64,000 nucleotides of DNA from Gracilariopsis chorda (Eukaryota; Rhodophyta; Florideophyceae; Gracilariales; Gracilariaceae). This document shows positions 42,555 through 52,571 of this stretch, piece after piece. The DNA lies in assembly GCA_003194525.1 (NCBI GenBank), contig NBIV01000042.1, forward strand, positions 310,001 to 374,000. The letters are read 5' to 3'. Within the stretch, counting starts at the first letter, position 1. The number at the start of each line of letters is the position of its first letter. The position numbers and the translations under genes were made by a program. The notes below the pieces were generated by a model. That model was not told the DNA's origin. It did not search any database and saw only the letters and a program-made list of their open reading frames with translations.

Positions 42555-45500
42555 ATGTCGATGCAGCCGAGAGCCGCACCATCGGCTCTCAATCCAGGGG
42601 GGGCAGTAATAGGGGAATCTGTCATTCGTGCAGTCCGGGTACCGCCGGAGAAGGGACGCCATCGTTTCTTGCGCGGACGTTTCAAGAACCAGCCAGTGAT
42701 CGCCCGCATCAGCGCCAGTGTCGTCCTTTGGGCGTTTGAGAAGCACACCGCCAATATCTGCGGAGCCGTTGAAGAATGGCGGGATCTTGACCTCTGGGGC
42801 AGGCTTTCCGCTTTGCGTCGTAACACTATTGAGCTCTCAAGAGATCCGCGGAGCGTCACTGTCGAGCTGAATTCTAACAGTTCTTCCGGGGCCGTAGCGC
42901 TCATGACCACAACTGTCAGTCTCGTCTTGCCGCAAGACAGTAGTCACTCTCTAACTCTTGACTTCGGTACCGATAGCACTACCGCACAGGACTGGTACGC
43001 TCAACTGCGACTAATGACGCTATCGTGGGCTGACCTCATAAGTCAATCCAAGGGTACGTTGATACCAACACTACAGGCAACCGGACTTGTCAAGTCTTTG
43101 GGTCTCACCACGCACCAGGTCCCTGCTAGGGCACAGACCACCAGCTCGCTGGATCACCCTGTATCTTCGGATATATCAGACCCTCAGCAGAACGCTATTG
43201 ACGTTATCCATGACAAGCTTTTGGAGTCAAATGCACAAGTACAAAATGGGGCGGAATGGGTCGGTGGAGTCATCGAAGCACTGGATATCACTCTTCCAGT
43301 ATTTGAAGAAATATGCTCTAAGCTCCCGCTTGTTGGTGCTGCCGTGCAGCTCACGTGCCTGGCACTGTCGACCATTTCTGTATTATACGGCACTAAGGCT
43401 GAACGACGACTTGTGGATGACGTACGAATGCGATTAAACCGAATCGCTGCGAGAGTGCTGCTTGAGATGTTACACGCCGGGTCGAGGAGGTCACTGGATG
43501 ACACAGAGTATGTTCAAAACCTACAAAGCATAATGGCCGAACTAGAGAGGTCTCATGCTGCTCTCGACAAGTATGTCATAGCAAGCGTTGTAAGTCGCGC
43601 TGCGTCAGGTCCCATTCCATCAAGTATCCAAACGCGGCTCGAAGAAATAGAGAACAACTTAGCGCGCCTGCGGAATCTCCACATAGCCTTGCAAACGTCC
43701 AAAAATGTGGAAGGCATAAGGAAGCAGTTGAACGAGTTGAAAATCTCCATTGCAAATAGAGAGAGTGCCAGTGTGATTGACACTTTCAAACCGGCGTTTC
43801 TAATGACCTATCGAGTCGATCTGGAACGCATGCCGGTTGTGACAGAAGCATGTCCGATGTTTGAATCAGTGAAGCAGGCTCTTACGGATTCTAAGCGCAA
43901 GAAGAGTTATCGCGCCATTCATGTTCACGGTGAAGGGGGTATCGGAAAGACAGTGATGTGTTGCCTGCTTGTTGCAGACGAAGACATCCAAAATGAGTTT
44001 TATGAAGGCTGCCTTTGGGTGCAGCTGGGTAAAGGAATATCTGAGAGTGGAGTAGTGGCGGAGATCAGCCGCAAGGTAAAACGCTTCGGAGGCATCGAAA
44101 TCGCGCAGAAAATTGACAAACTCGCGAAACAAAAGGACGGACTTGAGGAAGCTGTTGAAATGGTTGGGGACTTTTTCCGTGGTCGTCATGTTGTGTTGTT
44201 TTTAGATAATGTATGGCTTCGACCTCCGGAGAAGAAGAGCTGGTATGAGGTATTATCAAGACTTGTTCCTGGATCTAATTCTACTGTCGTTGTATCTTCT
44301 AGGGAGAAAAACGTATGCGAGAGTCACGCCGTCCATAGCATAAAACTTACTCCTCTAAAGATCGCTGAGGAAGAGAGCCAACGCAGAGCGGCAATCACCC
44401 TTTTTGATTTCTTCTTCGATCGCACTACGGGGGAACACGAATGGAAGGCAGAAAAAGGAAACTCGCACTTTGTCTCAGAGAGAGAGGAACTGCTGAAGCT
44501 CACTTGCGGTATTCACATTCTAATCGAAATGGTTGCAAAGTACGTCGCGAATTGCAGAATTAGCCGGAAACAGACGTTGCAATCCGCGAGACAGCGCCTC
44601 AAAGATCGCATTCTATACCTCTCAACACAAGGATATTACGAAAGCCCACATATGGCTGCAGTCATATCGGAAAGCCTTGCACACATAGATGACGTCGCAG
44701 CCAGGGACTCCCTTGGCTTTATCAGCGAAATCCGGAAGAACCATGAACCAGATTTCTTCTCGCAATCGTACGAAGCATTGTGCATTGCTCCTGAAGAGAG
44801 AGGGGCTGTTCCTGTTTCTTTGTTACAGCTTTTATGGGAGCTATCGTATGACGAGGCTCTCGCTGTGGCCGAGATGTTTGAAAGCGCTTCTATCGCAAAG
44901 ATTGAAGCTACTGAGTTCGGTACCTGCATCGGCTTCGAGCTGGTACTACACGATTTGCAGAGGACATTTTGTGAAGAGGGCGCTTCTCGCAATCGTCGGT
45001 TGCACAGCCACCATGAGAATCTTCTCCGCAGATTTGGTGCGAAAAGGAACGCATCTTTGTGTGACCCGGATTATGACTGGTCACTGGATTGCTTTCCCAC
45101 GGAAACTTCTGAACAGGAAGTCAAGGAGCGAGGCTATTATATGGCTCGTCATTTAGTACGCCATATGATAGCTGCAGAAGGCAGTGGAGATAAAGGAATG
45201 AAGTCCGGTCTTCTGAGAGTTGTGTCCGACTTTCGATGGATATCAAAGCGTGGGAACCACTTCGGACGAAATGGTCTCCTGCAAGATCTCCGCAGTGCTG
45301 CGCCGCTGTTGACAAGATCGGATTCGATGTCTCTTGAAAGCTTCGGAACATCAGGGAACACGAGTATCAAGGCTATACGATGGACAGACTCGGAAATGGA
45401 GTTTCTCGGCCTTTTGCGGCGCATCATCATGTCCATTCCACCAGATGCCTATGAGGGTTTTGGTGGTCAATTTGCTAGCAGCGTTGCAACCTCCCTGTAT

Positions 45501-47849
45501 GGCCGAGTCGAAGCGGCAAGAGACTGGATCAGAAGAAGGGTACCGCAAGGCGTTTTCGATATCAACAGCAGTGAAGCCCCGTTTTCAGTGGTCAAAGGTC
45601 TGGCGGATATGTCGAGGGGTATCTTAGACAACATACATGACATATGGCTACTCCCAGTCACAGTTTATGCTGATGCCCCGCAAGGCATGGACGACAGAAT
45701 GGAATTTGAGCTCGCGGTCAGTAATGACCAGATTCGGGGAGTCACCGCATTGGCAAGTGGGTACCATGTCGTTACCGCAGGCTGTGACGGGAAGATCCGT
45801 ATTCATGATATCACGACTGGTGAAACCACTTGGTCTTTCTCGCAGCATCACGGAACGGTACTCTGCGTTAAATCTACGAATAGGGATTTCGATGACCAAG
45901 GTGAGCATGTTGTTTCTTCCTCAGTGGATGGTTCGATTAGAGTATGGCGTGTCGACGGTGAGTTCCGCCCAACCCTCCATTTCGTACAATGCTTGGCCAT
46001 ACCAGGTGAAGCGACCGACGAAAGAGACCATAAGCAACAGCCAGTGCACGTAGATGTTACGAAGGACGGTAAGCTTATCGTGGCGTATAGGAAGTTCCGG
46101 GTGCATTTGTGGAAGCGGAGTCCCGGCAAATCTGGGAAATACGAATACAAATACGCTTTACCAGGGAGTATCAAACTTTTTCCGATGACGCTTGCAGTTT
46201 CAGATGACGGATCTTTTGTTGCCTGCGGAGGTTTCGGAGCGCCACACTTGGTGGAATGGAAGCTGACAAAAGACGCATCAGAATCGGACGAGGACTGGCT
46301 AAGCCGTTGGCTTAATGTCCCGGAGGCCTTAACTGAGACTCTTTCTGTAACTCTCTCCTCTGTTGGGACCGAACCGCGTCACGAGACTAAATTCTGCTGG
46401 TTCGGTACTCGTTTTGGTCTGTGTGTGCATGATGTCAGTTGTAATGAAGGCAAGGACCCTCATCAGGTCGCCTCTTTCCTGCGAAAGGGAGTTACTTCTA
46501 TATCAGTGCTTTCCCATGAACAAGATTGGAGGCATTGTGAACTCCTGTTGGGCCATCGTGATGGCAGTATCACCAGACATCAATCGCTATTGCACGATTG
46601 CAATGAGTCATACGGGAAGAGGTCTCCGTTTGGATCTAACGCTGTAATCTGTATGGCGGTATTGCAAACTTCCTCTGGGCTCAAGGAAAGGCCAGCTCGA
46701 TTTGTTACTGGGCATGCAAATGGTATATTGCGGGTATGGCGTTTTGAATATCGACCCCAGGTTCTTTCCTCGGGGCCCGTGCCTATTGACGAGTCGTCCA
46801 ATGTAGTGTCGGGCGGGAGCGGTGAAGCACTTGTTCACCTCGCAAGTACATCCACACCGGGCGGGACTATTATTGTGTCTGGATCTTCAAGGGGCCAGCT
46901 AAGTATTTGGAAGGCGAGTTCCGGTGAACAACTGGCGTCAAGACGCGTGCGAACGATAATATCTTTCAGGAGCGGAAGACGCATGTTCCTAGAAATTTCT
47001 GCTTTAGACATATCCTACGTCAATGGCAGCATCGTAGTTTTGTCGGGAGCATCAGACTACAAGCTTCGGACGTGGGATGTAAGTAGAAATGGAACGTGGG
47101 AAGTAAGGATGCCGCAGGCGGAGCAATGGAGCATGGGTCCCGGCGTTACGGAATACGGTGTCAGACCGGGCTTCTCGATGACACTGATGTCAAGCGACGG
47201 GCGTCGTGTTGTGGTTGCGCTGACAGACGGGGACGTGAGGATCTACGAATCTCGAGAAGGTATTTGGGACGGCTCCACCTCAGTGCATTGCGTATATTCG
47301 TCGAGTGCCCTACTAGCGTGTGTCAGATTCCAACAGCTACAGGCATTTCATAATACGAAGAATTTCAAGGCATTGGCTATATCTGAAGATGGTACTTGCT
47401 ATGTGCTTATGGACTTCCGCGGAATGTGTCTATTCATCAACGCCAGTGATCCGTCAAATGGTGCATTGGGGTGGAGAAATGACGTCAAAGAGAGAGACCG
47501 TGTGATTCCGTCTTGTGTCCCGCTGCTTGGAAGGAATTCATGCGGCTCGTGGCGGGAGTCGTCGGTATCGGGAAAGTATATCGACACCCAGTTGAAGAAG
47601 AAGTTTGTTGGAAGAAATGGTGCTGCAGTAACAGTTCGATGCTTTCCGCAGGGAAATATTTCATCACAACGTGTGAATGTGCACGTCGATGGGGACGATT
47701 CTGCACGCACGACGACATCTGTGAGCTTCGACGCGCATGTAGAAGACATTCTACTAATGAAAACGGAAGCGGACGAGACGCAAGAAGGTATATTGCTGGC
47801 ATGCGGGCTACGAAATGGATCCCTGCCCATCTTTAGGCTTGTAACATAA
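42555..47849 (+). CDS. STAND/NLR-like protein: PH-like - helical (HeLo/4HB-like) - NB-ARC - WD40
   Basis: An uninterrupted 1764-codon frame without introns. Residues about 20-165 form a beta-rich PH-like region ending LDFGTDSTTAQDWYAQLRL. About 215-330 is all-helical with a hydrophobic helix (KLPLVGAAVQLTCLALSTI), resembling HeLo/MLKL-type four-helix cell-death domains. A coiled-coil stretch follows (ENNLARLRNLHIAL near 375). NB-ARC: P-loop HVHGEGGIGKT at about 457-467, Walker B HVVLFLDNVW near 550, sensor STVVVSSRE near 580, and an MHD-like VLHDLQ near 797. About 12 WD40 repeats fill 1058-1764 (for example DGKIRIHDI, DGSIRVWRV, NGILRVWRF, YKLRTWDV). The order resembles APAF1, with WD40 sensing the ligand and NB-ARC switching by nucleotide-driven oligomerisation. 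Whether it drives immunity or cell death is inference. A LINE lies 4 bp after the stop. ATG at 42555 is the first in frame; another follows two codons later. Confidence 0.85.
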   Translation: MSMQPRAAPSALNPGGAVIGESVIRAVRVPPEKGRHRFLRGRFKNQPVIARISASVVLWAFEKHTANICGAVEEWRDLDLWGRLSALRRNTIELSRDPRSVTVELNSNSSSGAVALMTTTVSLVLPQDSSHSLTLDFGTDSTTAQDWYAQLRLMTLSWADLISQSKGTLIPTLQATGLVKSLGLTTHQVPARAQTTSSLDHPVSSDISDPQQNAIDVIHDKLLESNAQVQNGAEWVGGVIEALDITLPVFEEICSKLPLVGAAVQLTCLALSTISVLYGTKAERRLVDDVRMRLNRIAARVLLEMLHAGSRRSLDDTEYVQNLQSIMAELERSHAALDKYVIASVVSRAASGPIPSSIQTRLEEIENNLARLRNLHIALQTSKNVEGIRKQLNELKISIANRESASVIDTFKPAFLMTYRVDLERMPVVTEACPMFESVKQALTDSKRKKSYRAIHVHGEGGIGKTVMCCLLVADEDIQNEFYEGCLWVQLGKGISESGVVAEISRKVKRFGGIEIAQKIDKLAKQKDGLEEAVEMVGDFFRGRHVVLFLDNVWLRPPEKKSWYEVLSRLVPGSNSTVVVSSREKNVCESHAVHSIKLTPLKIAEEESQRRAAITLFDFFFDRTTGEHEWKAEKGNSHFVSEREELLKLTCGIHILIEMVAKYVANCRISRKQTLQSARQRLKDRILYLSTQGYYESPHMAAVISESLAHIDDVAARDSLGFISEIRKNHEPDFFSQSYEALCIAPEERGAVPVSLLQLLWELSYDEALAVAEMFESASIAKIEATEFGTCIGFELVLHDLQRTFCEEGASRNRRLHSHHENLLRRFGAKRNASLCDPDYDWSLDCFPTETSEQEVKERGYYMARHLVRHMIAAEGSGDKGMKSGLLRVVSDFRWISKRGNHFGRNGLLQDLRSAAPLLTRSDSMSLESFGTSGNTSIKAIRWTDSEMEFLGLLRRIIMSIPPDAYEGFGGQFASSVATSLYGRVEAARDWIRRRVPQGVFDINSSEAPFSVVKGLADMSRGILDNIHDIWLLPVTVYADAPQGMDDRMEFELAVSNDQIRGVTALASGYHVVTAGCDGKIRIHDITTGETTWSFSQHHGTVLCVKSTNRDFDDQGEHVVSSSVDGSIRVWRVDGEFRPTLHFVQCLAIPGEATDERDHKQQPVHVDVTKDGKLIVAYRKFRVHLWKRSPGKSGKYEYKYALPGSIKLFPMTLAVSDDGSFVACGGFGAPHLVEWKLTKDASESDEDWLSRWLNVPEALTETLSVTLSSVGTEPRHETKFCWFGTRFGLCVHDVSCNEGKDPHQVASFLRKGVTSISVLSHEQDWRHCELLLGHRDGSITRHQSLLHDCNESYGKRSPFGSNAVICMAVLQTSSGLKERPARFVTGHANGILRVWRFEYRPQVLSSGPVPIDESSNVVSGGSGEALVHLASTSTPGGTIIVSGSSRGQLSIWKASSGEQLASRRVRTIISFRSGRRMFLEISALDISYVNGSIVVLSGASDYKLRTWDVSRNGTWEVRMPQAEQWSMGPGVTEYGVRPGFSMTLMSSDGRRVVVALTDGDVRIYESREGIWDGSTSVHCVYSSSALLACVRFQQLQAFHNTKNFKALAISEDGTCYVLMDFRGMCLFINASDPSNGALGWRNDVKERDRVIPSCVPLLGRNSCGSWRESSVSGKYIDTQLKKKFVGRNGAAVTVRCFPQGNISSQRVNVHVDGDDSARTTTSVSFDAHVEDILLMKTEADETQEGILLACGLRNGSLPIFRLVT

Positions 47850-47853
47850 CAGC
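47843..47853. repeat. LINE target-site duplication, left copy
   Basis: AACATAACAGC here and at 48739-48749 flanks the LINE insertion exactly. The left copy contains the NLR stop codon TAA (47847-47849). Confidence 0.9.
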
Positions 47854-48705
47854 GATGCCGATGGACATAAACTTAAATGGCGTGTACTTAACATTTCCGA
47901 GGTTGGGGGAAGTGCTTTTGCGATCTGGTGGAATGCATCAATTACCCCCCAAACTGGCATGGAGCCCGCAGGGATAGGGACAACGTCGTTTTATGCGGAA
48001 ACATGGGCAATATATCACTCACTTCAAGTTGTTAAGGGAAGAATAGGATCTGGGTGGACTGGACACATAAGGCTGATAACGGATTCTCAGAGCGTGGTTG
48101 AGAGTATCCGAGGAGCTGTAAGAGATCAGCCGTATTCTGTGCAACAAGTATCACGTACATTGTACGAGATTGGCAAAACATGCACTATGGATATGGTCTG
48201 GGTACCGAGCCATTGCGGTTTGCACCGCAACGACCTTGTAGACAGTTTGGCCAAAGAAGCATTGGAACTACCTCAGCACTTGCAGATAAACGTGCCAGTG
48301 GACTACGCAGAAGTGAAACGAAGAGTGAAGTCTCGAACACGATGTAGGAGAATTATTCAGTCTATACCTCAGGAGCTCACACAAGTGGTATCACAAAGAG
48401 AAGCGGAAGTTACATTGTCGCAGTTTGCAGTAGGCCATACACCTCTTTTGCACCCGCTCGGAACGCACTTGTACAAGCGAAGAATCGTGTGTACTTGCCG
48501 ACCGGGAGTACTGAATGATGTGGACCACTTTGTTCTAAGGTGTCCTTTGCGAACAAGGTCCCGCCGAACCTGCCTGCCAAGTATGCGAGAAAGACACGGG
48601 ATGGATGTTGGAGAAATCATCAAAAAGTGGCCGGAATGTATGCTGGTCTTCCTAGCGAGAGAACGCTTTTTTCACATGAAGCGATCTACACTATGTAGGA
48701 ATTAG
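47854..48705 (+). pseudogene. LINE ORF2 remnant: RNase H and Cys-rich C-terminus
   Basis: The frame reads DADGHKLKWRV (first catalytic Asp region) and GGSAFAIWWN, then TSFYAETWAIYHSL (Glu), HIRLITDSQSVVESI (Asp) and VWVPSHCGLHRNDLVDSLAKEA (last Asp). So the RNase H catalytic set D-E-D-D is present. A C-terminal CTCRPGVLNDVDHFVLRCP is the C-x-C...H...C element of many LINE ORF2 proteins. There is no start codon of its own before 47959 and no RT, so it is a fragment. Confidence 0.8.
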
Positions 48706-48738
48706 ACTGGTGTACCCGTAAAAGAGAGAGAGAGAGAG
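47854..48738 (+). mobile_element. 5'-truncated non-LTR retrotransposon (LINE) insertion
   Basis: 885 bp between the two 11-bp AACATAACAGC repeats. Only the C-terminal RNase H and a zinc-knuckle-like tail of ORF2 remain, followed by a 3' (GA)n tail at about 48724-48739. This is the pattern of target-primed reverse transcription with 5' truncation. Tail type and RNase H suggest a Jockey/I-like clade; exact clade not determined. Confidence 0.9.
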
Positions 48739-48749
48739 AACATAACAGC
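48739..48749. repeat. LINE target-site duplication, right copy
   Basis: AACATAACAGC, identical to 47843-47853. Confidence 0.9.
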
Positions 48750-50263
48750 TTATGAGGAGAAGGTATCACTGGCTTGTCTAGAAAGCCGCAGCATATCTCG
48801 ATCGGAGAAGAAGGTTAAATGTGCTGGGTTGGCTACACTGGGAGCGCTTTTTCTGATCGATGAGGAACGTTTCCTCGAGGTCTGCGGGGCTCCCTCGCTT
48901 AGAAAACCTTGCCGTTTTAGTCGCTTTTCCTGAGACTGTGTCGATGGCCGTATGAGGTCACTGGCGAGTATTGAGCCGGGTAGACCATGAGGGGCAGTGA
49001 TCCACCGCCTACTTTCAAAAGCGTGCCGCATCTTTGTCAGGAAGTGCAGGTGATGTGCGCTACGCACCTCTGGACGAATTTCCGTCGGTGCTGTGGACAT
49101 CATTGTCGTGTCGGGTCGGGGTGGGAGACAGCCCGGAGGTCATTCTTCGCCATGATTCGCACTAGCACATATACTTGGCAGATCTTCGACCGGAAGAGAA
49201 AGGCAGCGCTCCTCTGTGCGCGGACCAGACGACGTACGAGTGGTGATGAGTCCCGGGCAACCCCTCAGCTCTGTCGCGTTGTGCATGCCGCCGGTGACGC
49301 GCCCGATGGTTTCGTCGCGGTTCAAGACGATCATCGAGCACCAAGTACTTTCCGGCCCGCTCGCGGCAGCGTTGCTGCAATCACAACTGTTGAGGGGGGT
49401 CAAACGAATGCATTTCTTCGACGTTGAAGAAAATTGCTCAAGACTGCGCGGAGCCGGCAGTGTGATAAAGCACGTGTTCAAAGTCTCGTCAAATTTTAAC
49501 ACAACTGTGGTGAAACCAGAGAAAGGGGAGGCACTCGGGTTCGATCAGACGCCTGACGTCTGTTTTAGTGTACTCCATGCCCGACGGGACCTTTAAGAGG
49601 TCGAGCGGGTGGTTCTCTCGTAGCTTTGCTGACAACACGGCGCGTTCGCCACGGACAACTCTATATTGCCGGCAGCATACTTGCTAGTGCTACTCCAATT
49701 GTCAGCATGTCAGCACGACAATAACGCCTAGCCTTACGTATCTCTTCGCAAAGCCAGACAGGACGCTTACTCCAACGGTACCAAATGTACAGATGTGGGA
49801 TGTGGCAATGGTAGACAAGCGGGGCAGGATGTGCGATAGAGAACTGAAGGTTAAGTTGCCGACCTAACTGTGGTTCGAGAAGCGCCATCTTTCTCTACAC
49901 ATCGTTTGTTAATGCCGAGAAGGCTGTGAGAGATGATGTTGTTGTTTGTAAGGGCGTCAGCATGGACCCGCCGCGGATCCACGTGGACAAGCGATTCGTG
50001 ATGAACAGGATTTCTCAAGAGGTGAAAGTGCAGACTGCACATCGAGTGGCAATGAGCGGAAACGCGCAGAGGTGAGAGACGCTCTGCCAGCTAAATGAGA
50101 GCTGCCCAGGACATTCGGGGCCGTGTTGTCATTCAATAATAGATTAGCATAAGAAGACTAGTTACCAAAAAAGAAAGACTCAAAAGTTGGACAAACGCAT
50201 ACAAACACAAACGCGCACTCAGTCTCCAAAAGGGTGCCCAACAACAGCAACATCAACAGCATT
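48750..50263. other. Intergenic region between LINE and CBM48 gene, possible decayed gene
   Basis: On the minus strand one frame is open from 49502 to 48750 (about 250 codons) except for one stop at 49140. It encodes a Ser/Arg-rich sequence I do not recognise. Plus-strand frames overlap it (for example 49216-49596). Another copy of CCAACGGTACCAA lies near 49770. Not called as a gene. Confidence 0.3.
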
Positions 50264-51023
50264 CTATGCAATGATACAACAGCCCTTTGGAACCGCATCA
50301 GGCGGTGTATCATCAGCGGGACGATTGGCACCATCATCTTCTCGTTTCTTATTTCTAGGCGGTCCACGAATCATGCGCACATTGTTCATCGTAGCCTCGT
50401 CGTCGCCCACAGTGGGGTGACGCGTAGAATGTCTCCACTCGCCATCCACGACAAACTTGAACTCGTGAATTCCGGCGGGCACCGGAGTGACAACGGACCA
50501 CATTCCACCTCCTTCATGATACATTTGAATGGTCATCCAGCCGTTCCACGAGCCTGATAATTGGACGTCATTTTCTGCACCATCGGCCCATACGAATTCG
50601 GTCTTGACCATGACCTCTTCTTCCTCCTGGTTCTTCTCATAGGTGTTGTGCACGAACGGGGCGTTTCCTTTTGCCTTTGGTTTGGTTTCGTCTTCCACTT
50701 GTTCGGGCGGGTGTTGAGCTGATGCGGGTTGGGGTTGATGCTGCGCCTGTGGTTGCTATGCACATGGAGTTGTACAAACGAAAGAAAGCACAAAAGTTAG
50801 TACACAAGTTGTGTGTTGCAGTAGTGAAAGAATGGTGCCGAAAAGAGAGAAAAAAAGAAACATACCTCATTCGGTTGAACAGTTTCCGCAGCGGAGGCGC
50901 GATCGGAGGTGAGCTTATGGTCAGAAGTGAGGGTCGCTTCCGACACAGATTGCACTTGGACAAGATCAGGCACATGCTGATGAGCGTGAGCAGCGGACTG
51001 GGAGCGGTTGACAATGGTGTCGG
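50264..51023 (-). CDS. CBM48/AMPK-beta-like glycan-binding protein with C-terminal CaaX box
   Basis: The main exon (50755 to 50264) encodes an AMPK1_CBM/CBM48 domain: KTEFVWADGAENDVQLSGSWNGW, IQMYHEGGGMWSVVTPVPAG, HEFKFVVDGEWRHSTRHPT and NNVRMIRGP. The Trp residues and VDGEW are the starch/glycogen-contact positions in the family. The C-terminus is Asp/Pro-rich and ends GCCIIA: CIIA is a CaaX prenylation signal, and the adjacent Cys could be palmitoylated, so the protein may sit on a membrane. An intron at 50756-50865 (GTATG...ATAG, 110 bp, phase 0) joins the exon to an upstream acidic segment ending AAETVQPNE. That exon has no ATG; a plausible acceptor lies at about 51024, so a further 5' exon is expected but not found. 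The 5' limit is uncertain. The paralogue is at 62062. Confidence 0.7.
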
Positions 51024-51418
51024 CTGCGGGGGGGGATGGTGGTCATTGGGGGTGAACTGTGAGGTTGGGGGTGGCGGCGGTGGCGGGGCGGCGACGGATT
51101 TCAGCGGGTTGTTGTTGAGAGCGGGCGGGGGTGGGGGTGGCGGCGGCGGTGCTGCTAGGGCGGATGGCGCTGAGGGTGGGGCGGGGGCGGCTGGTGCTGG
51201 CGGTGGCGGGGATGTTGCTGTTGGGGCTGATGCTGTGGGTGGCGGCGGCGGCGGTGGACGGTTTGCATTTGCAGTTGACGCGGGTAGTGGCGGAGGCGGA
51301 GGCGGCGGTGGCGGCGGCGACATGTCAATACAAGGGCTGGTGTGTAAGGGTGGGAGGTAGAGGGGTGGTAGAAGCGGTACGAAGACGAGTGGCGGAAGCT
51401 AGGTAGGTGAGTGGGAGA

Positions 51419-51436
51419 GGGGGGGGGGGGGGGGGT
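51419..51436. repeat. Poly-G tract, 18 G
   Basis: Uninterrupted G on the + strand. Confidence 0.9.
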
Positions 51437-51588
51437 GTATATGAGCGGGACTGGTTGTAGACAATGTTGAAGCAGGGCGGAAGAGGAGGTGGTTGGTTGG
51501 AGTTAGCCATAGGAAGGGTTGTGGAACAGGTTGAAGAGCGCGGAACAATTGAATACGTACTCGAAACGGGGCGCGCATGGTTACACTT

Positions 51589-51637
51589 GGGGGGGGGGGC
51601 GGAACGGGGATGGGTATGAAAAGGGGGGGGGGGGGGG
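51589..51637. repeat. Two poly-G tracts (11 G and 15 G)
   Basis: G runs at 51589-51599 and 51623-51637 on the + strand. Another of 13 G lies at 51775-51787. Confidence 0.9.
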
Positions 51638-52547
51638 TTGGTGGTGGTGATGGTGGGGGTGTACACGAACGGTTGAGCGCGGCTCCGAAAGCAGCGGGGG
51701 AGGTGTGCGCACGATGCATTGCGGGGCGGGAAGTGCACACAGCGAAGTGCACAAGGTGCGGGCGCAGTGGTGGCGGGGGGGGGGGGGCAGCGCGCTTGGC
51801 GGAAGATTGGTCGTTGGCGGCCGTCACACAGCTGTGCACGCTGGCCAGGTGTGACGCGTGGCAACGCGGGCGGCGTGGCGGCTGCTTGCGGCGTGGCGTT
51901 ACGCGCTCGAAACGACGCTGCACGCCGCACACGGGCGTAGATACCGATCTCCAGCGAGTGCTTTGACAAAGCAGCAAGTGGCCTTCCCCCACTTGTTACA
52001 CTACGCTGACGCCGAGCGGCGGAGACAGTCACAGCTGTGTGCCTCCTCTGGCCACCCAACTCTCGCATCAACAAGTACTGTACACGCCCTTCCCCTCCAA
52101 ATTGCGCCCGCAGCGAAGCCTGTTCGCACGCAGCACCAACTGAAACCTGCGAAACCCGCATAAACGCCAACGAGCGGCGAGCAAAAAAAAAAAAGGCACG
52201 TACAGAGACCCCCACATAATAAAAAAAGCACAAAAAAAGCGCATGGCAGCGTGCACAAAACAAAAGCTGACCGTTGCACGAACAGCTGTCCACAAAAAGT
52301 CGCGCGAGCGTGTGCCACCGCCATCTCTCACCCGCGCACACGAGACAGCTGCGAAGCGAGCGCAAGCGAGAACGCCACAGCGGAGAGCGTCTCCAACTCT
52401 CCGCAGCCGCCGTAACGACAACAAAATAAAAAAACGCAACAGCAAAAGAAAAAGAAAACAAAGAGGGACACCGTTCTCTACCAAAAATCTACAGTTAAAA
52501 ACCGCGCAACCATACCCTACCATAAAGATAAAAGGGAAAGGGGGGAA

Positions 52548-52571
52548 GGGGGGGGGGGGGGGGGGGGGGGG
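52548..52571. repeat. Poly-G tract, 24 G
   Basis: Uninterrupted G on the + strand, preceded by GGGAAAGGGGGGAA. Confidence 0.9.

Noticed and set aside
48750-49502. Minus-strand frame of about 250 codons with one stop
   Set aside because: Ser/Arg-rich, unmatched, and a competing plus-strand frame exists; evidence insufficient for a gene.
50671-51360. 229-codon Gly-rich plus-strand frame over the 5' part of the CBM48 gene
   Set aside because: Glycine runs come from the GGC/GGT repeats; no start context or domain, and the minus strand carries the CBM48 exon.
51325-52461. 378-codon minus-strand frame, Pro-rich
   Set aside because: Low-complexity translation of C-rich repeats with Phe/Arg-rich ends; no domain, and poly-G length errors would change the frame.
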